Below are positions 7,753-17,379 of a DNA stretch of 31,392 nt, piece by piece (the stretch's first letter is position 1; every line of letters begins with the position of its first letter). Both the position numbers and the translations under genes were made by a program. The notes beneath the pieces are model-generated. The model worked only from the letters and a program-made list of their open reading frames with translations, did no database searches and was not told the DNA's origin. The stretch comes from Sphingomonas hengshuiensis (GTDB lineage Bacteria; Pseudomonadota; Alphaproteobacteria; Sphingomonadales; Sphingomonadaceae): NCBI GenBank assembly GCA_003240755.1, contig QFNF01000038.1, positions 1 through 31,392 of the forward strand, in the 5' to 3' direction.

Positions 7753-8808
7753 TCAGCTAAAGACGACACCATCCATCAGCCGCCGGGCGGTACGAAGCAG
7801 TGCCGCCGTTCGAACTTTGTCCGCTTCATCTATAGTTAGCACGCAACTCATTTCACCAGTCGGATGCTCAATCGCTAAAGTGCGCGTCGCGCCTTGGCCG
7901 GTGGCGGCGACAGCGGCGGCGGGTGAACCCTCCAGAAGGCATGCGGTCGCGACACTGACCGCGCCGAGAACGCCGATCGAGGCGTGCGCGCGCTTGGGGA
8001 TGAAGCTGCGCACCGTAACCGCGCCGCCGTGGCGCGGGGGGGCGACGAGCATCATCTTGGGCACCGATTTGTCCGCGACGTCGCCCAGGTTCATCAGCGG
8101 CCCGGCGGCAAGGCGGATCGCTTCGACCTTCGTCTTCACCGCGGTCGCGGCGTCGAGCGTCTCGCGATCTTCGTAGCCGGTGGCGCCGACATCCTCCGCG
8201 CGCATCACGATGCAGGGCATGCCGTTGTCGATCAGCGTACAGGCCACACCCAGTATCGTGTCGACGACGTTACCGGTCGGCAGCAGCGCGCCGCAGGAAG
8301 AGCCGGCGGTGTCTCGGAATTCCAGCGGCACGGGCGCGGCGGTGCCGGGCACGCCGTCGATCCGCGTATCGCCCGCATAGGTCACGCGCCCGCCCGGCGT
8401 CGCGACGGTCGCGACCGCGGTCTGGCCGGTGTTCTCCATGAAGATGACGACGCGCGTCTCGCCATCCTGCGCGGTGACCAGCCCGCGCTCGATCGCGAAG
8501 GGGCCGACGCCCGCCAGGATGTTGCCGCAATTCTGCTGGTCGCTGACCAGCGCCTGGTCGACGAAGACCTGAAGGAAGAGATAGTCGACGTCGACGCCCT
8601 CCCGCTCAGACCTCGAAACGACCGCGACCTTGCTGGTCAGCGGGTCGGCGCCGCCCATGCCGTCGATCTGGCGGGGGTCGGGCGAGCCCATGACGCGGAG
8701 CAGCAGCGCGTCGCGTGCGGCGGTGTCTGACGGCAGGTCGTCGCGCAGGAAATAGCCGCCCTTGGACGTGCCGCCGCGCATCCACATGCAGGCCGTGCCG
8801 TCATTCAT
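7753..8808 (-). CDS. ligU: 4-oxalomesaconate tautomerase/isomerase, LigU/PrpF family
   Basis: A 351-residue PrpF-fold protein starting [20 protein letters not shown], the typical N-terminus of LigU and GalD. Further marks are [22 protein letters not shown] and [11 protein letters not shown], where Cys residues lie in the two half-barrels. In the protocatechuate 4,5-cleavage pathway LigU isomerises the double bond of 4-oxalomesaconate so that LigJ can hydrate it. The ATG at 8808 overlaps the end of ligK by eight bases, as in operons with coupled translation. GalD does a related keto-enol step in gallate breakdown, but the lig neighbours favour LigU. Confidence 0.88.
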   Translation of the reverse strand: MNDGTACMWMRGGTSKGGYFLRDDLPSDTAARDALLLRVMGSPDPRQIDGMGGADPLTSKVAVVSRSEREGVDVDYLFLQVFVDQALVSDQQNCGNILAGVGPFAIERGLVTAQDGETRVVIFMENTGQTAVATVATPGGRVTYAGDTRIDGVPGTAAPVPLEFRDTAGSSCGALLPTGNVVDTILGVACTLIDNGMPCIVMRAEDVGATGYEDRETLDAATAVKTKVEAIRLAAGPLMNLGDVADKSVPKMMLVAPPRHGGAVTVRSFIPKRAHASIGVLGAVSVATACLLEGSPAAAVAATGQGATRTLAIEHPTGEMSCVLTIDEADKVRTAALLRTARRLMDGVVFS

Positions 8809-9475
8809 AGCGGAGCCCCATCGCCTCCAGCTTGCCGCGCATGTCGTAGATATCGAGGCCGAGTTCGCCCGCGGCGAGGCGCGCGCGCTTCGAGGCTTCG
8901 TTCGCCTCGCGGTTGCGGCCTTGCTCCAGCACGCGCGCCGCATCCTCGCGCGCGACGACGCAGACACCGTCGTCGTCGGCGACGATCACGTCGCCCGGAC
9001 GGATCGCCGCGCCCGCACAGACGACGGGCACGTTGACGCTGCCGATCGTCGCCTTGACGGTGCCTTGCGCGAACACCGCCTTCGACCAGACGGGGAAGTT
9101 CATCTCGGTCAGGTCGCGCACGTCGCGGACCCCTGCGTCGATCACGAGGCCGCGACAGCCGCGCGCCTGCGCGGAGGTGGCGAGGAGGTCGCCGAAATAG
9201 CCGTCTTCGCAGGGGGAGGTGGGGGCGAGGACGAGGATGTCGCCGGGCTGGAGCTTCTCGATCGCGACGTGGACCATCCAATTGTCGCCCGGCGGTGCGG
9301 AGATGGTGACGGCGCTGCCCGCGATGCGCGCGCCGGGATAGATCGGCCGCATCCGGCTGGCGAGCAGACCGATCCGGCCCTGCGCCTCGTGGACCGTCGC
9401 GACACCCAGCGTCGCCAGCCCGTCGATCACACCCGCGTCCGCGCGCGTGATGTTCTGCACTACCCGTCCCGCCAT
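8801..9475 (-). CDS. ligK: 4-carboxy-4-hydroxy-2-oxoadipate aldolase (HMG/CHA aldolase)
   Basis: A 224-residue RraA-fold aldolase. It performs the last step of the 4,5-cleavage route, splitting 4-carboxy-4-hydroxy-2-oxoadipate into pyruvate and oxaloacetate with a divalent metal. The signature is the Gly-rich loop [19 protein letters not shown] and the [12 protein letters not shown] stretch holding the Arg-Asp pair. ATCs repeat at the start: ATGs at 9478 and 9475 both exist, and AGGAG lies three and six bases upstream respectively, so I prefer 9475. The open frame extends far upstream, but only through the antisense of the regulator gene. It is the first gene of the ligK-ligU transcript, divergent from the double-HTH LysR gene. 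Confidence 0.9.
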   Translation of the reverse strand: MAGRVVQNITRADAGVIDGLATLGVATVHEAQGRIGLLASRMRPIYPGARIAGSAVTISAPPGDNWMVHVAIEKLQPGDILVLAPTSPCEDGYFGDLLATSAQARGCRGLVIDAGVRDVRDLTEMNFPVWSKAVFAQGTVKATIGSVNVPVVCAGAAIRPGDVIVADDDGVCVVAREDAARVLEQGRNREANEASKRARLAAGELGLDIYDMRGKLEAMGLRYE

Positions 9476-9573
9476 CATCGTCTCCTTTGCGGGTGCGGAT
9501 CGCGCGGGGCGCCCGCGGTGCCAAGTTCGAATGCGTCGCGACCGATAAGATTTTGTGATAGGCAATTGCAGGC

Positions 9574-10779
9574 ATGGACCCGCTCGACCTGAACCTGCGC
9601 CACCTGCGCGCGCTGCCGCTGATCGTCCGTCATGCGGGGATGAGCGCGGCGGCGGAGGCGGCGGGACTGTCGCAACCGGCGCTGACGCAGGGGCTGGCGA
9701 AGGTGGAGGCGCAACTCGGCGCGCGATTGTTCGAACGCGGCCCGGCAGGGATGACGCCGACCGCGGAGGGTCAGGCGTTCGTCGCACGGATCGAGGCGGC
9801 GCTGGCACATCTGGCGGCGGGCGGGCGGGGTGCGAGCGCGCGGGGCTTCTCGCGGCCCGACCGGCTGATGACCTCGACACAGTTGCGGGCGTTTCTGGCG
9901 CTGGCGGACAGCGGCGGCTTTGCCGAGGCGGCGCGGGTGACGGGCGGGTCGCAGCCCGCGATCCACCGCGCGGTGCGCGATCTGGAGCAGATCGGCGGCG
10001 TCGGGCTGGCGGAGCGGCGGGGCCGGGGCGTGTCGTTGACGGCGCGCGGGCGGCAACTGGCGCGCGGGGTGCGGCTGGCGCGCGCGGAGATCGCCGCTGC
10101 GATCGCCGATGTGCGCCCGGAAGCGGGCGAGCGCGGGCGGGTGACGGTGGGCGCGATGCCGCTGTGCCGTGCAAGGCTGCTGCCCGCGGCGATGGCGGCG
10201 CTGATGCGCGCTGCGCCGGGGGCGACGTTCGATGTCGTGGAGGGATCGTGGCGCGAACTGGCCGAACCCTTGCGCGACGGACAGATCGACCTGATGATCG
10301 GGGCGCTGCGCGACAGCCCGGCACCCGCCGACCTCGACCAGGAGGCGCTCTTCGTCGATCGGCTGGTGGTGGTGGCGCGCGCGGGGCATTCGCTGGCGGG
10401 CCAGGGGGCGCCGACGCTCGCCGATCTGGCGCGCTATCCGTGGATCATCGGGCGGGGCGAGACGCCGCTGCGCGCGCATTGGGAGGCGCTGTTCGCGGGG
10501 GTCGGCGTACCGTCCGCGCCGGTCGAGTGCGGGTCGGTAATGACGATCCGCGGCCTGCTGCTGGACAGCGACTGCCTGACGTTGCTGTCGGCCGATCAGG
10601 TGGCGATGGAGGTGGCGGCGGGGATGCTCGCGCTGATCCCGGCACTGGGGGCGGACATGGCGCGGTCGATCGGGATCACCACGCGGCGGGGGTGGCGGCC
10701 GACGCATCTTCAGGCGCGGCTGATGGCGGCGTTGCGGGAGGTGGCGCATGCAGGAAGAGGTTCGTCATTGCGAGCGTAG
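9574..10779 (+). CDS. LysR-type regulator with two tandem HTH domains, likely controls the lig genes
   Basis: A 401-residue protein, about 100 longer than a normal LysR regulator. The extra length is a second winged HTH. The first is at residues 7-80 ([48 protein letters not shown]). The second is at 99-170 ([48 protein letters not shown]). A LysR effector domain follows from about 183 ([12 protein letters not shown]...). It lies 98 bases from ligK on the opposite strand and upstream of the plus-strand lig operon, so it could control both. The final residues and the stop codon are encoded by a palindromic repeat (10764-10838). It may be the counterpart of LigR. Confidence 0.9.
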   Translation: MDPLDLNLRHLRALPLIVRHAGMSAAAEAAGLSQPALTQGLAKVEAQLGARLFERGPAGMTPTAEGQAFVARIEAALAHLAAGGRGASARGFSRPDRLMTSTQLRAFLALADSGGFAEAARVTGGSQPAIHRAVRDLEQIGGVGLAERRGRGVSLTARGRQLARGVRLARAEIAAAIADVRPEAGERGRVTVGAMPLCRARLLPAAMAALMRAAPGATFDVVEGSWRELAEPLRDGQIDLMIGALRDSPAPADLDQEALFVDRLVVVARAGHSLAGQGAPTLADLARYPWIIGRGETPLRAHWEALFAGVGVPSAPVECGSVMTIRGLLLDSDCLTLLSADQVAMEVAAGMLALIPALGADMARSIGITTRRGWRPTHLQARLMAALREVAHAGRGSSLRA

Positions 10780-10838
10780 CGAAGCAATCCAGGGCGTCGT
10801 GATCCGGCCCTGGATTGCTTCGCTCCGCTCGCAATGAC
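10764..10838. repeat. Palindromic intergenic repeat overlapping the end of the regulator gene
   Basis: Two 32-base arms, 10764-10795 and 10807-10838, are inverted copies with a single mismatch (GTAG against GGAG) around an 11-base loop. Each arm begins GTCATTGCGAGCG and ends CAATCCAGGGC. Repeats of this kind are scattered through many alphaproteobacterial genomes. As RNA it would form a very strong hairpin and may end transcription of the regulator or protect mRNA ends. Confidence 0.9.
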
Positions 10839-10919
10839 GGAGTCCTATCGCAAAAACCAATGGCGAGACGTGCTTTCCGATTGGCCGGAACCCGCTCTCC
10901 GCCGCGATAGGTGGCGGCA

Positions 10920-11765
10920 ATGACGGAGAGGTTGGCCCTGATCGGTTTCGGCGAGGCGGCGCAGGCGTTCGCGCCCGGCCTGTCGGCGTCGCTGGCCGCC
11001 TATGACCGCAAGACCGACGATGCCGCGACCTGTGCCGGCAAGCTTTCCGACTACGAGCGGCTCGGCGTTTCCGCCTGCTGCGATCCCGCCGCGGCGCTGG
11101 CCGGAGCGGTCGCGGCGCTGTCGCTGGTGACGGCGGATCAGGCGCTGATCGCCGCCGAAGCCGCGACCCTTGCCCCCGGTCAGTTCTGGTTCGACATGAA
11201 CAGCGTCGCGCCCGACACCAAGCGCGCCGCCGCCGCATCGATCGGCACGCGCGGCGGGCGCTATGTCGATGTCGCGGTGATGGCGCCGGTCCACCCCAAG
11301 CGCACCGCGGTGCCGCTGCTGGTCGCGGGCGACCATGCCAACGAGGGCGCGGCGCTGCTCCGCGCGCTGGGCTTCGCCGACGTGACGGTGGTCGAGGGGC
11401 CGATCGGCACCGCCTCGTCGATCAAGATGATCCGCTCGGTGATGGTGAAGGGAATCGAGGCGCTGTCCGCCGAATGCGTCCTCGCCTCCGAGGCCGCGGG
11501 GGTGCGCGAGGCGGTGATCGCGTCGCTGGATGCCAGCTGGCCGGGCGCCGACTGGGGGGCGCGGTTCGACTATAATCTCGACCGGATGATCGTCCATGGC
11601 GCGCGCCGTGCGGCGGAGATGGACGAGGTGGTCAAGACGCTCGACGCGCTCGGCACGGGCAGCGCGATGAGCCGCGGCACCGTCGTTCGCCAGCGCGAGA
11701 TCGGCATGCGCGGGATCGCCGTGCCGCCGGGACTGGACGCCAAGCTGGAGGCGCTTCGCGCATGA
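10920..11765 (+). CDS. NAD(P)-dependent oxidoreductase, 6-phosphogluconate dehydrogenase-like with DUF1932 domain
   Basis: A 281-residue protein with an N-terminal Rossmann domain (LALIGFGEAAQAFAPGL, then AAYDRK after strand 2). The central strand FWFDMNSVAPDTKR is typical of beta-hydroxyacid dehydrogenases. Its GPIGTASSIKMIRSVMVKG resembles the GxxxxxK catalytic lysine region, followed by a helical DUF1932 domain. ATG 10920 is preferred to the GTG at 10911, since GGTGG precedes it. Its stop overlaps the ligJ start (ATGA), so it belongs to the lig operon. No step of the classical protocatechuate 4,5-pathway needs it; it may reduce or recover an oxo-acid side product. Confidence 0.85.
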   Translation: MTERLALIGFGEAAQAFAPGLSASLAAYDRKTDDAATCAGKLSDYERLGVSACCDPAAALAGAVAALSLVTADQALIAAEAATLAPGQFWFDMNSVAPDTKRAAAASIGTRGGRYVDVAVMAPVHPKRTAVPLLVAGDHANEGAALLRALGFADVTVVEGPIGTASSIKMIRSVMVKGIEALSAECVLASEAAGVREAVIASLDASWPGADWGARFDYNLDRMIVHGARRAAEMDEVVKTLDALGTGSAMSRGTVVRQREIGMRGIAVPPGLDAKLEALRA

Positions 11766-12787
11766 CGCTCATCATCGACTGCCACGGCCACTACACCACC
11801 GCGCCGGCCGCGCATAACGACTGGCGCGACGCGCAGAAGGCGGCGTTCAAGGCGGGGCAGCCCGCGCCCTCCTATCCGACCATCTCCGACGACGAGATCC
11901 GCGAGACGCTGGAGGCGAACCAGCTGCGCCTGCTGCGCGAGCGGGGGGCGGACATGACGATCTTTTCCCCCCGCGCCTCCGCGATGGCGCCGCATGTCGG
12001 CGACGAGGGGGTGGCGACCTCCTGGGCGCGCGCGAACAATGACCTGATCGCGCGCTGTGTCGACCTCTATCCCGAAACCTTTGTCGGCGTGTGCATGCTG
12101 CCGCAGAGCCCGAAGGCGGACATGGCCGGCTCGGTCGCGGAGCTGCGTCGCTGCGTCGAGGAGCTGGGCTTCATCGGCTGCAACCTCAATCCCGATCCGG
12201 GCGGCGGCAAGTTCGAGCATCCGCCGCTGACCGACCGCTACTGGTATCCCTTCTACGAGGCGATGGTCGAGCTGGACGTGCCGGCGATGATCCACGTTTC
12301 GGGCAGCTGCAATCCGGCGATGCACGCGACCGGCGCCTATTACATCGCCGCCGACACGATCGCGTTCATGCAGCTGATCGAGGGCGATTTGTTCGCCGAC
12401 TTCCCGACGCTGCGCTTCATCATCCCGCATGGCGGCGGCGCGGTGCCCTATCACTGGGGCCGGTATCGCGGGTTGGCGGACATGCTGAAGAAGCCCGCGC
12501 TGGACGGGCATGTGATGAACAACGTGTTCTTCGACACCTGCGTCTATCACCAGCCCGGCGTGAACCTGCTCGCCGAGGTGATCGAGACCAAGAACATCCT
12601 GTTCGGCAGCGAGATGGTCGGTGCCGTGCGCGGGATCGATCCGCAGACCGGGCAGTATTTCGACGACACCAAGCGCTATGTCGACGCGCTGCCGATCAGC
12701 GCGGAGCAGCGCCACGCAATCTACGAGGGCAATGCGCGGCGCGTGTTCCCGCGGCTCGATGCGAAGCTGAAGGTGCGGGGGCTGTGA
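11762..12787 (+). CDS. ligJ: 4-oxalomesaconate hydratase
   Basis: A 341-residue amidohydrolase-superfamily enzyme that adds water to 4-oxalomesaconate (enol or isomer form), giving 4-carboxy-4-hydroxy-2-oxoadipate for LigK. It begins MTLIIDCHGHYTTAP with the HxH metal motif on strand 1. Later marks are MIHVSGSCNPAMHATGAYY, FIIPHGGGAVPYHWGR (metal-binding His) and ILFGSEMVGAVRG near the C-terminus. Length equals the Sphingobium SYK-6 enzyme as I recall it. Its ATG overlaps the upstream dehydrogenase stop by four bases. A palindromic repeat separates it from ligI. Confidence 0.92.
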   Translation: MTLIIDCHGHYTTAPAAHNDWRDAQKAAFKAGQPAPSYPTISDDEIRETLEANQLRLLRERGADMTIFSPRASAMAPHVGDEGVATSWARANNDLIARCVDLYPETFVGVCMLPQSPKADMAGSVAELRRCVEELGFIGCNLNPDPGGGKFEHPPLTDRYWYPFYEAMVELDVPAMIHVSGSCNPAMHATGAYYIAADTIAFMQLIEGDLFADFPTLRFIIPHGGGAVPYHWGRYRGLADMLKKPALDGHVMNNVFFDTCVYHQPGVNLLAEVIETKNILFGSEMVGAVRGIDPQTGQYFDDTKRYVDALPISAEQRHAIYEGNARRVFPRLDAKLKVRGL

Positions 12788-12800
12788 TGACCCATAACTG

Positions 12801-12882
12801 CGTCACCCCAGCGAAGGCCGGGGTCTCCTGCGGCGCCTGCCGTGCGCCATCGGCAAAGAGTTCGGCCTGCGCTGGGATGACG
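12801..12882. repeat. Palindromic repeat between ligJ and ligI
   Basis: Arms CGTCACCCCAGCG at 12801-12813 and CGCTGGGATGACG at 12870-12882 are inverted copies with one mismatch. A second, inner pairing is possible around GAAGGCCGGGGTC. This is a widespread proteobacterial repeat type. It sits inside the operon and could tune expression between the two genes. Confidence 0.75.
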
Positions 12883-12909
12883 GTGTAGGCGATGGGGGAC
12901 AGTTTCACC

Positions 12910-13796
12910 ATGGACGCCAACTGGCTGCCGTTCCACCCGAACCCGACCAGGCCGGCCTTCACTCCGCCGCCCGGCGCGGTCGATGCGCATTGCCATGTGT
13001 TCGGGCCGGGCGATCAGTTCCCCTATGCACCCGAGCGGAAGTACACGCCGTGCGACGCGGGGCGCGACAAGCTCTATGTGTTGCGCGATTTCCTCGGCTT
13101 CGACCGCAACGTCGTGGTGCAGGCGACGTGCCACGGTACGGATAACCACGCGATGGTCGATGCGCTGGTCCACTCGGACGGCAAGGCGCGCGGCGTCGCG
13201 ACCGTGGGCAGCGGCATCACGCACGACGAGATCGCCGCGATGCACGCGGCCGGCGTCCGCGGCGTCCGCTTCAACTACGTCAAGCGGCTCGTCGACCCCA
13301 AGCCCGACGAATACTACCGCGGCATCATCGAAAAGATCGCCGCATTCGGCTGGCACATCGTCGTCTATTTCGAGGCGGCGGATCTGGCCGAGAAATGGGA
13401 CTTCTTCACCAGCCTGCCGACCACCGTCGTCGTCGACCATATGGGCCGGCCCGATGTGACCAAATCGCCCGACGGCCCCGAGTTCGCGCAGTTCCTGCGC
13501 TTCATGGAGCGGGACAATGTCTGGTCGAAAGTGACCTGCCCCGAACGCCTGTCGAAGTTCGGCCCGCCGACCTATGACGACTTCGTGCCCTTCGCGCGCA
13601 CCGTCGTCGAGCGGTTCCCGGAGCGGGTGCTGTGGGGCACCGACTGGCCGCACCCCAACCTGAACATGGTCGGGCACATGCCCGACGACGGCTGGCTGGT
13701 CGACATGATCCCGCGCATCGCGCCGACCGCGGAGCTGCAGCGCAAGCTCCTGGTCGACAATCCCATGGGCTTGTACTGGCCCGAGGAGACGGCAGC

Positions 13797-13800
<4 letters not shown>
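12910..13800 (+). CDS. ligI: 2-pyrone-4,6-dicarboxylate lactonase
   Basis: It hydrolyses 2-pyrone-4,6-dicarboxylate, the LigC product, to 4-oxalomesaconate. The family is an amidohydrolase. Sequence marks are AFTPPPGAVDAHCHVFGPGDQFPYAP with its HxH pair (written here as AFTPPPGAVDAHCHVF and GPGDQFPYAP), VQATCHGTDN, GVRGVRFNYVKRL, VVDHMGRPDV, and WGTDWPHPN with the catalytic Asp. Start choice: ATG 12892 (MGDSFTM) and ATG 12910 (MDANWLPF) are both in frame. GGGGGA lies about ten bases before the second, so 12910 is listed, giving 296 residues. The stop overlaps the ligA start (ATGA). Confidence 0.92.
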
Positions 13801-15118
<1,318 letters not shown>

Positions 15119-15123
15119 TTCTC

Positions 15124-15230
15124 TCCCCTCCCTGGACAAGGGAGGGGCTGGGGGTGGGTCGGCCTGCGAGGATGCGGACCGCCTGCCCCATACCGACCCA
15201 CCCCAACCCCTCCCTTGTCCAGGGAGGGGA
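15124..15230. repeat. Long inverted repeat between ligB and ligC
   Basis: Arms 15124-15162 and 15193-15230, about 39 bases each, are inverted copies with one extra G and one substitution. Each arm holds its own smaller palindrome, CCCTCC...GGAGGG around TGGACAAG. The two-level structure suggests a small mobile palindromic element. The right arm ends about 20 bases before the ligC start codon. Confidence 0.88.
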
Positions 15231-15250
15231 TTGAGCAAGGAACGACACCC

Positions 15251-16192
15251 ATGAAAATCGCTCTCGCCGGAGCCGGCGCGTTCGGGGAAAAGCATCTCGA
15301 CGGGCTGAAGATTATCGATGGCGTCGAGGTCGTCAGCCTGGTCGGGCGGCGGCTGGAGCCGACGCAGGCGATCGCAGCGAAGTATGGCATCCCCCATGCC
15401 TGCACCGATCTCGCCGAGGCGTTGCGGCAGGACGTCGATGCGGTGATCCTGTGCACGCCCACCCAGATGCACGCCGCGCAGGCGATCCAGTGCATGGAAG
15501 CGGGCAAGCATGTGCAGGTGGAGATCCCGCTCGCCGACAGCTGGGCGGATGCCGAGGCGGTGCTGAAGAAGCAGCAGGAGACGGGCCTCGTCTGCATGGT
15601 CGGCCACACCCGCCGCTTCAATCCGAGCCACCAGTATCTGCATCGCAAGGTCGCCAGCGGCGAGGCGAACGTCCAGCAGATGGACGTGCAGACCTATTTC
15701 TTCCGCCGCAAGAACATGAACGCCAAGGGCGAGGCGCGGTCCTGGACCGACCATCTGCTGTGGCACCACGCCGCGCACACCGTCGACCTGTTCGCCTATC
15801 AGGCGGGACCGATCGTGCAGGCCAACGCGCTGGAAGGGCCGATCCATCCCGAACTCGGCATCGCGATGGACATGTCGATCCAGCTGAAGGCGGAGAGCGG
15901 CGCGATCTGCACGCTCTCGCTCAGCTTCAACAATGACGGGCCGCTCGGCACCTTCTTCCGCTACATCTGCGACTCCGGCACCTGGATCGCACGCTACGAC
16001 GATCTCGTGACGGGCAAGGAAGAGCCGGTCGACCTGACCGGCGTCGCAGTGTCGAACAACGGTATCGAGCTGCAGGATCGGGAGTTCATCGCGGCGATCC
16101 GCGAGGGGCGCGAGCCGAATAGTTCGGTCGCGCAGGTGCTGCCCTGCTACCGCGTGCTGGGCCAGCTCGAAGAGCAGCTCGCCGGGCGATGA
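15251..16192 (+). CDS. ligC: 4-carboxy-2-hydroxymuconate-6-semialdehyde dehydrogenase
   Basis: A 313-residue Gfo/Idh/MocA-family enzyme that oxidises the cyclic hemiacetal of the ring-opened product to 2-pyrone-4,6-dicarboxylate with NADP. It opens MKIALAGAGAFGEKHLDGL (Rossmann GxGxxG), then VSLVGRR after strand 2 (Arg pair, consistent with NADP), ILCTPTQMH and VQVEIPLADS where Gfo/Idh enzymes have EKP. Further marks are MVGHTRRFNP, and SWTDHLLWHHAAHTVDLF near the active site. ATG 15251 has AAGGA nine bases upstream. The stop overlaps the pobA start (ATGA). Confidence 0.93.
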   Translation: MKIALAGAGAFGEKHLDGLKIIDGVEVVSLVGRRLEPTQAIAAKYGIPHACTDLAEALRQDVDAVILCTPTQMHAAQAIQCMEAGKHVQVEIPLADSWADAEAVLKKQQETGLVCMVGHTRRFNPSHQYLHRKVASGEANVQQMDVQTYFFRRKNMNAKGEARSWTDHLLWHHAAHTVDLFAYQAGPIVQANALEGPIHPELGIAMDMSIQLKAESGAICTLSLSFNNDGPLGTFFRYICDSGTWIARYDDLVTGKEEPVDLTGVAVSNNGIELQDREFIAAIREGREPNSSVAQVLPCYRVLGQLEEQLAGR

Positions 16193-17379
16193 CCGCGGCG
16201 CGCAAAACGCAGGTCGCGATCATCGGCTCCGGCCCGGCCGGGCTGCTGCTCGGCCATCTGCTCCGCGCCGAGGGGATCGACTGTATCGTCGTCGAGCGGC
16301 AGGCGCGCGACTATGTCGAGAGCCGCATCCGCGCCGGCGTGCTGGAGACGGTGACGACCGATCTGCTTCGCGGGCTGGGCATCGACGAGCGGCTGAACGC
16401 GGAGGGGATGATCGAGGACGGCTTCGCGCTTGCGACCGACGACCAGATCATCCGCATCGATATCAAGGCACTGACCGGCCGCCACGTCACCGTCTATGGC
16501 CAGACCGAGGTGACGCGCGACCTGATCGACGCGGCGCCCGAACGGGGCCTGGAGATCGTGTTCGAGGCGAAGGACCTCGCGCTGCACGATATCGAAAGCG
16601 ATGCACCGTTCGTCACCTTCATCAAGGACGGCGTCGAGCAGCGGATCGACGCGCAGTTCATCGCCGGGTGCGACGGATTTCACGGGCCGTCGCGCAAGGC
16701 GATCGTGGCCCATAGCACGAACGGCGCGCCGGAGTTCGAGCGCGCCTATCCGTTCGGCTGGCTTGGCATCCTCGCCGATGTGCCGCCCTGCCATCCCGAG
16801 CTGATCTACGCCAACACCGTCGACGGGTTCGCGCTGGCGTCGATGCGGTCGCCGACGCGCAGTCGCTATTACATCCAGGTGCCGCTGACCGAGAAGGTCG
16901 AGGACTGGCCCGAAACCCGAGTGTGGGATGAGCTGGAACGCCGCTTCGCCCCGCTCGCCGATCGGCCCGTCGTACGCGGGCCGGCGCTGGAAATCTCGAT
17001 CGCGCCGCTGCGCAGCTACGTCTTCGAGACGATGCGGCGCGGGCGGCTGTTCCTGGCGGGTGACGCCGCGCACATCGTGCCGCCGACCGGCGCAAAGGGG
17101 CTGAACCTCGCCGCATCCGACGTCGCCTATCTGTCGCAGGCGCTGATCGCAGCGGTGAAGCGCGGCGAGACGAGCGGGATCGATGGCTATCAGGCAAAGG
17201 CACTCGCGCGGATCTGGAAAGCCGAGCGTTTCAGCTGGATGCTGACCAAGCTGATGCACCGCTTTCCGGAGGACGGCCCGTTCGAACATCGGATGCAGGT
17301 GGCCGAACTCGACTATGTCGCGGGGTCGAAGGCGATGCAGACCGCGATCGCCGAGAATTATGTGGGGTTGCCGCTCTGA
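16189..17379 (+). CDS. pobA: 4-hydroxybenzoate 3-monooxygenase
   Basis: A 396-residue flavoprotein that hydroxylates 4-hydroxybenzoate to protocatechuate using NAD(P)H and O2. Motifs are the FAD-binding GSGPAG at 13-18, ESRIRAGVLE near 45 (typical of this enzyme), the DG motif AGCDGFHGPSRK, RSRYYIQVPL for substrate binding, and the second FAD motif FLAGDAAHIVPPTGAKGLNLA. A Tyr close to the C-terminus (AENYVGLPL) corresponds to the proton-relay Tyr of the Pseudomonas enzyme. It overlaps ligC upstream and the aldo/keto reductase frame downstream. It joins 4-hydroxybenzoate, the expected product of the P450 encoded at 26142, to the lig route. Confidence 0.95.
   Translation: MTAARKTQVAIIGSGPAGLLLGHLLRAEGIDCIVVERQARDYVESRIRAGVLETVTTDLLRGLGIDERLNAEGMIEDGFALATDDQIIRIDIKALTGRHVTVYGQTEVTRDLIDAAPERGLEIVFEAKDLALHDIESDAPFVTFIKDGVEQRIDAQFIAGCDGFHGPSRKAIVAHSTNGAPEFERAYPFGWLGILADVPPCHPELIYANTVDGFALASMRSPTRSRYYIQVPLTEKVEDWPETRVWDELERRFAPLADRPVVRGPALEISIAPLRSYVFETMRRGRLFLAGDAAHIVPPTGAKGLNLAASDVAYLSQALIAAVKRGETSGIDGYQAKALARIWKAERFSWMLTKLMHRFPEDGPFEHRMQVAELDYVAGSKAMQTAIAENYVGLPL

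Noticed and set aside
9544..9562. GATAAG/GATAGG repeat in the ligK-regulator gap as a LysR box
   Set aside because: The two copies are direct and imperfect; no clear T-N11-A dyad could be fixed.
9475..10749. Long minus-strand frame opposite the double-HTH regulator
   Set aside because: Arg/Pro-rich translation typical of antisense in very GC-rich DNA; the plus-strand regulator is clearly the real gene.
12801..12882. CRISPR-like repeat
   Set aside because: Single inverted pair with no regularly spaced direct repeats; it fits an intergenic palindromic element.
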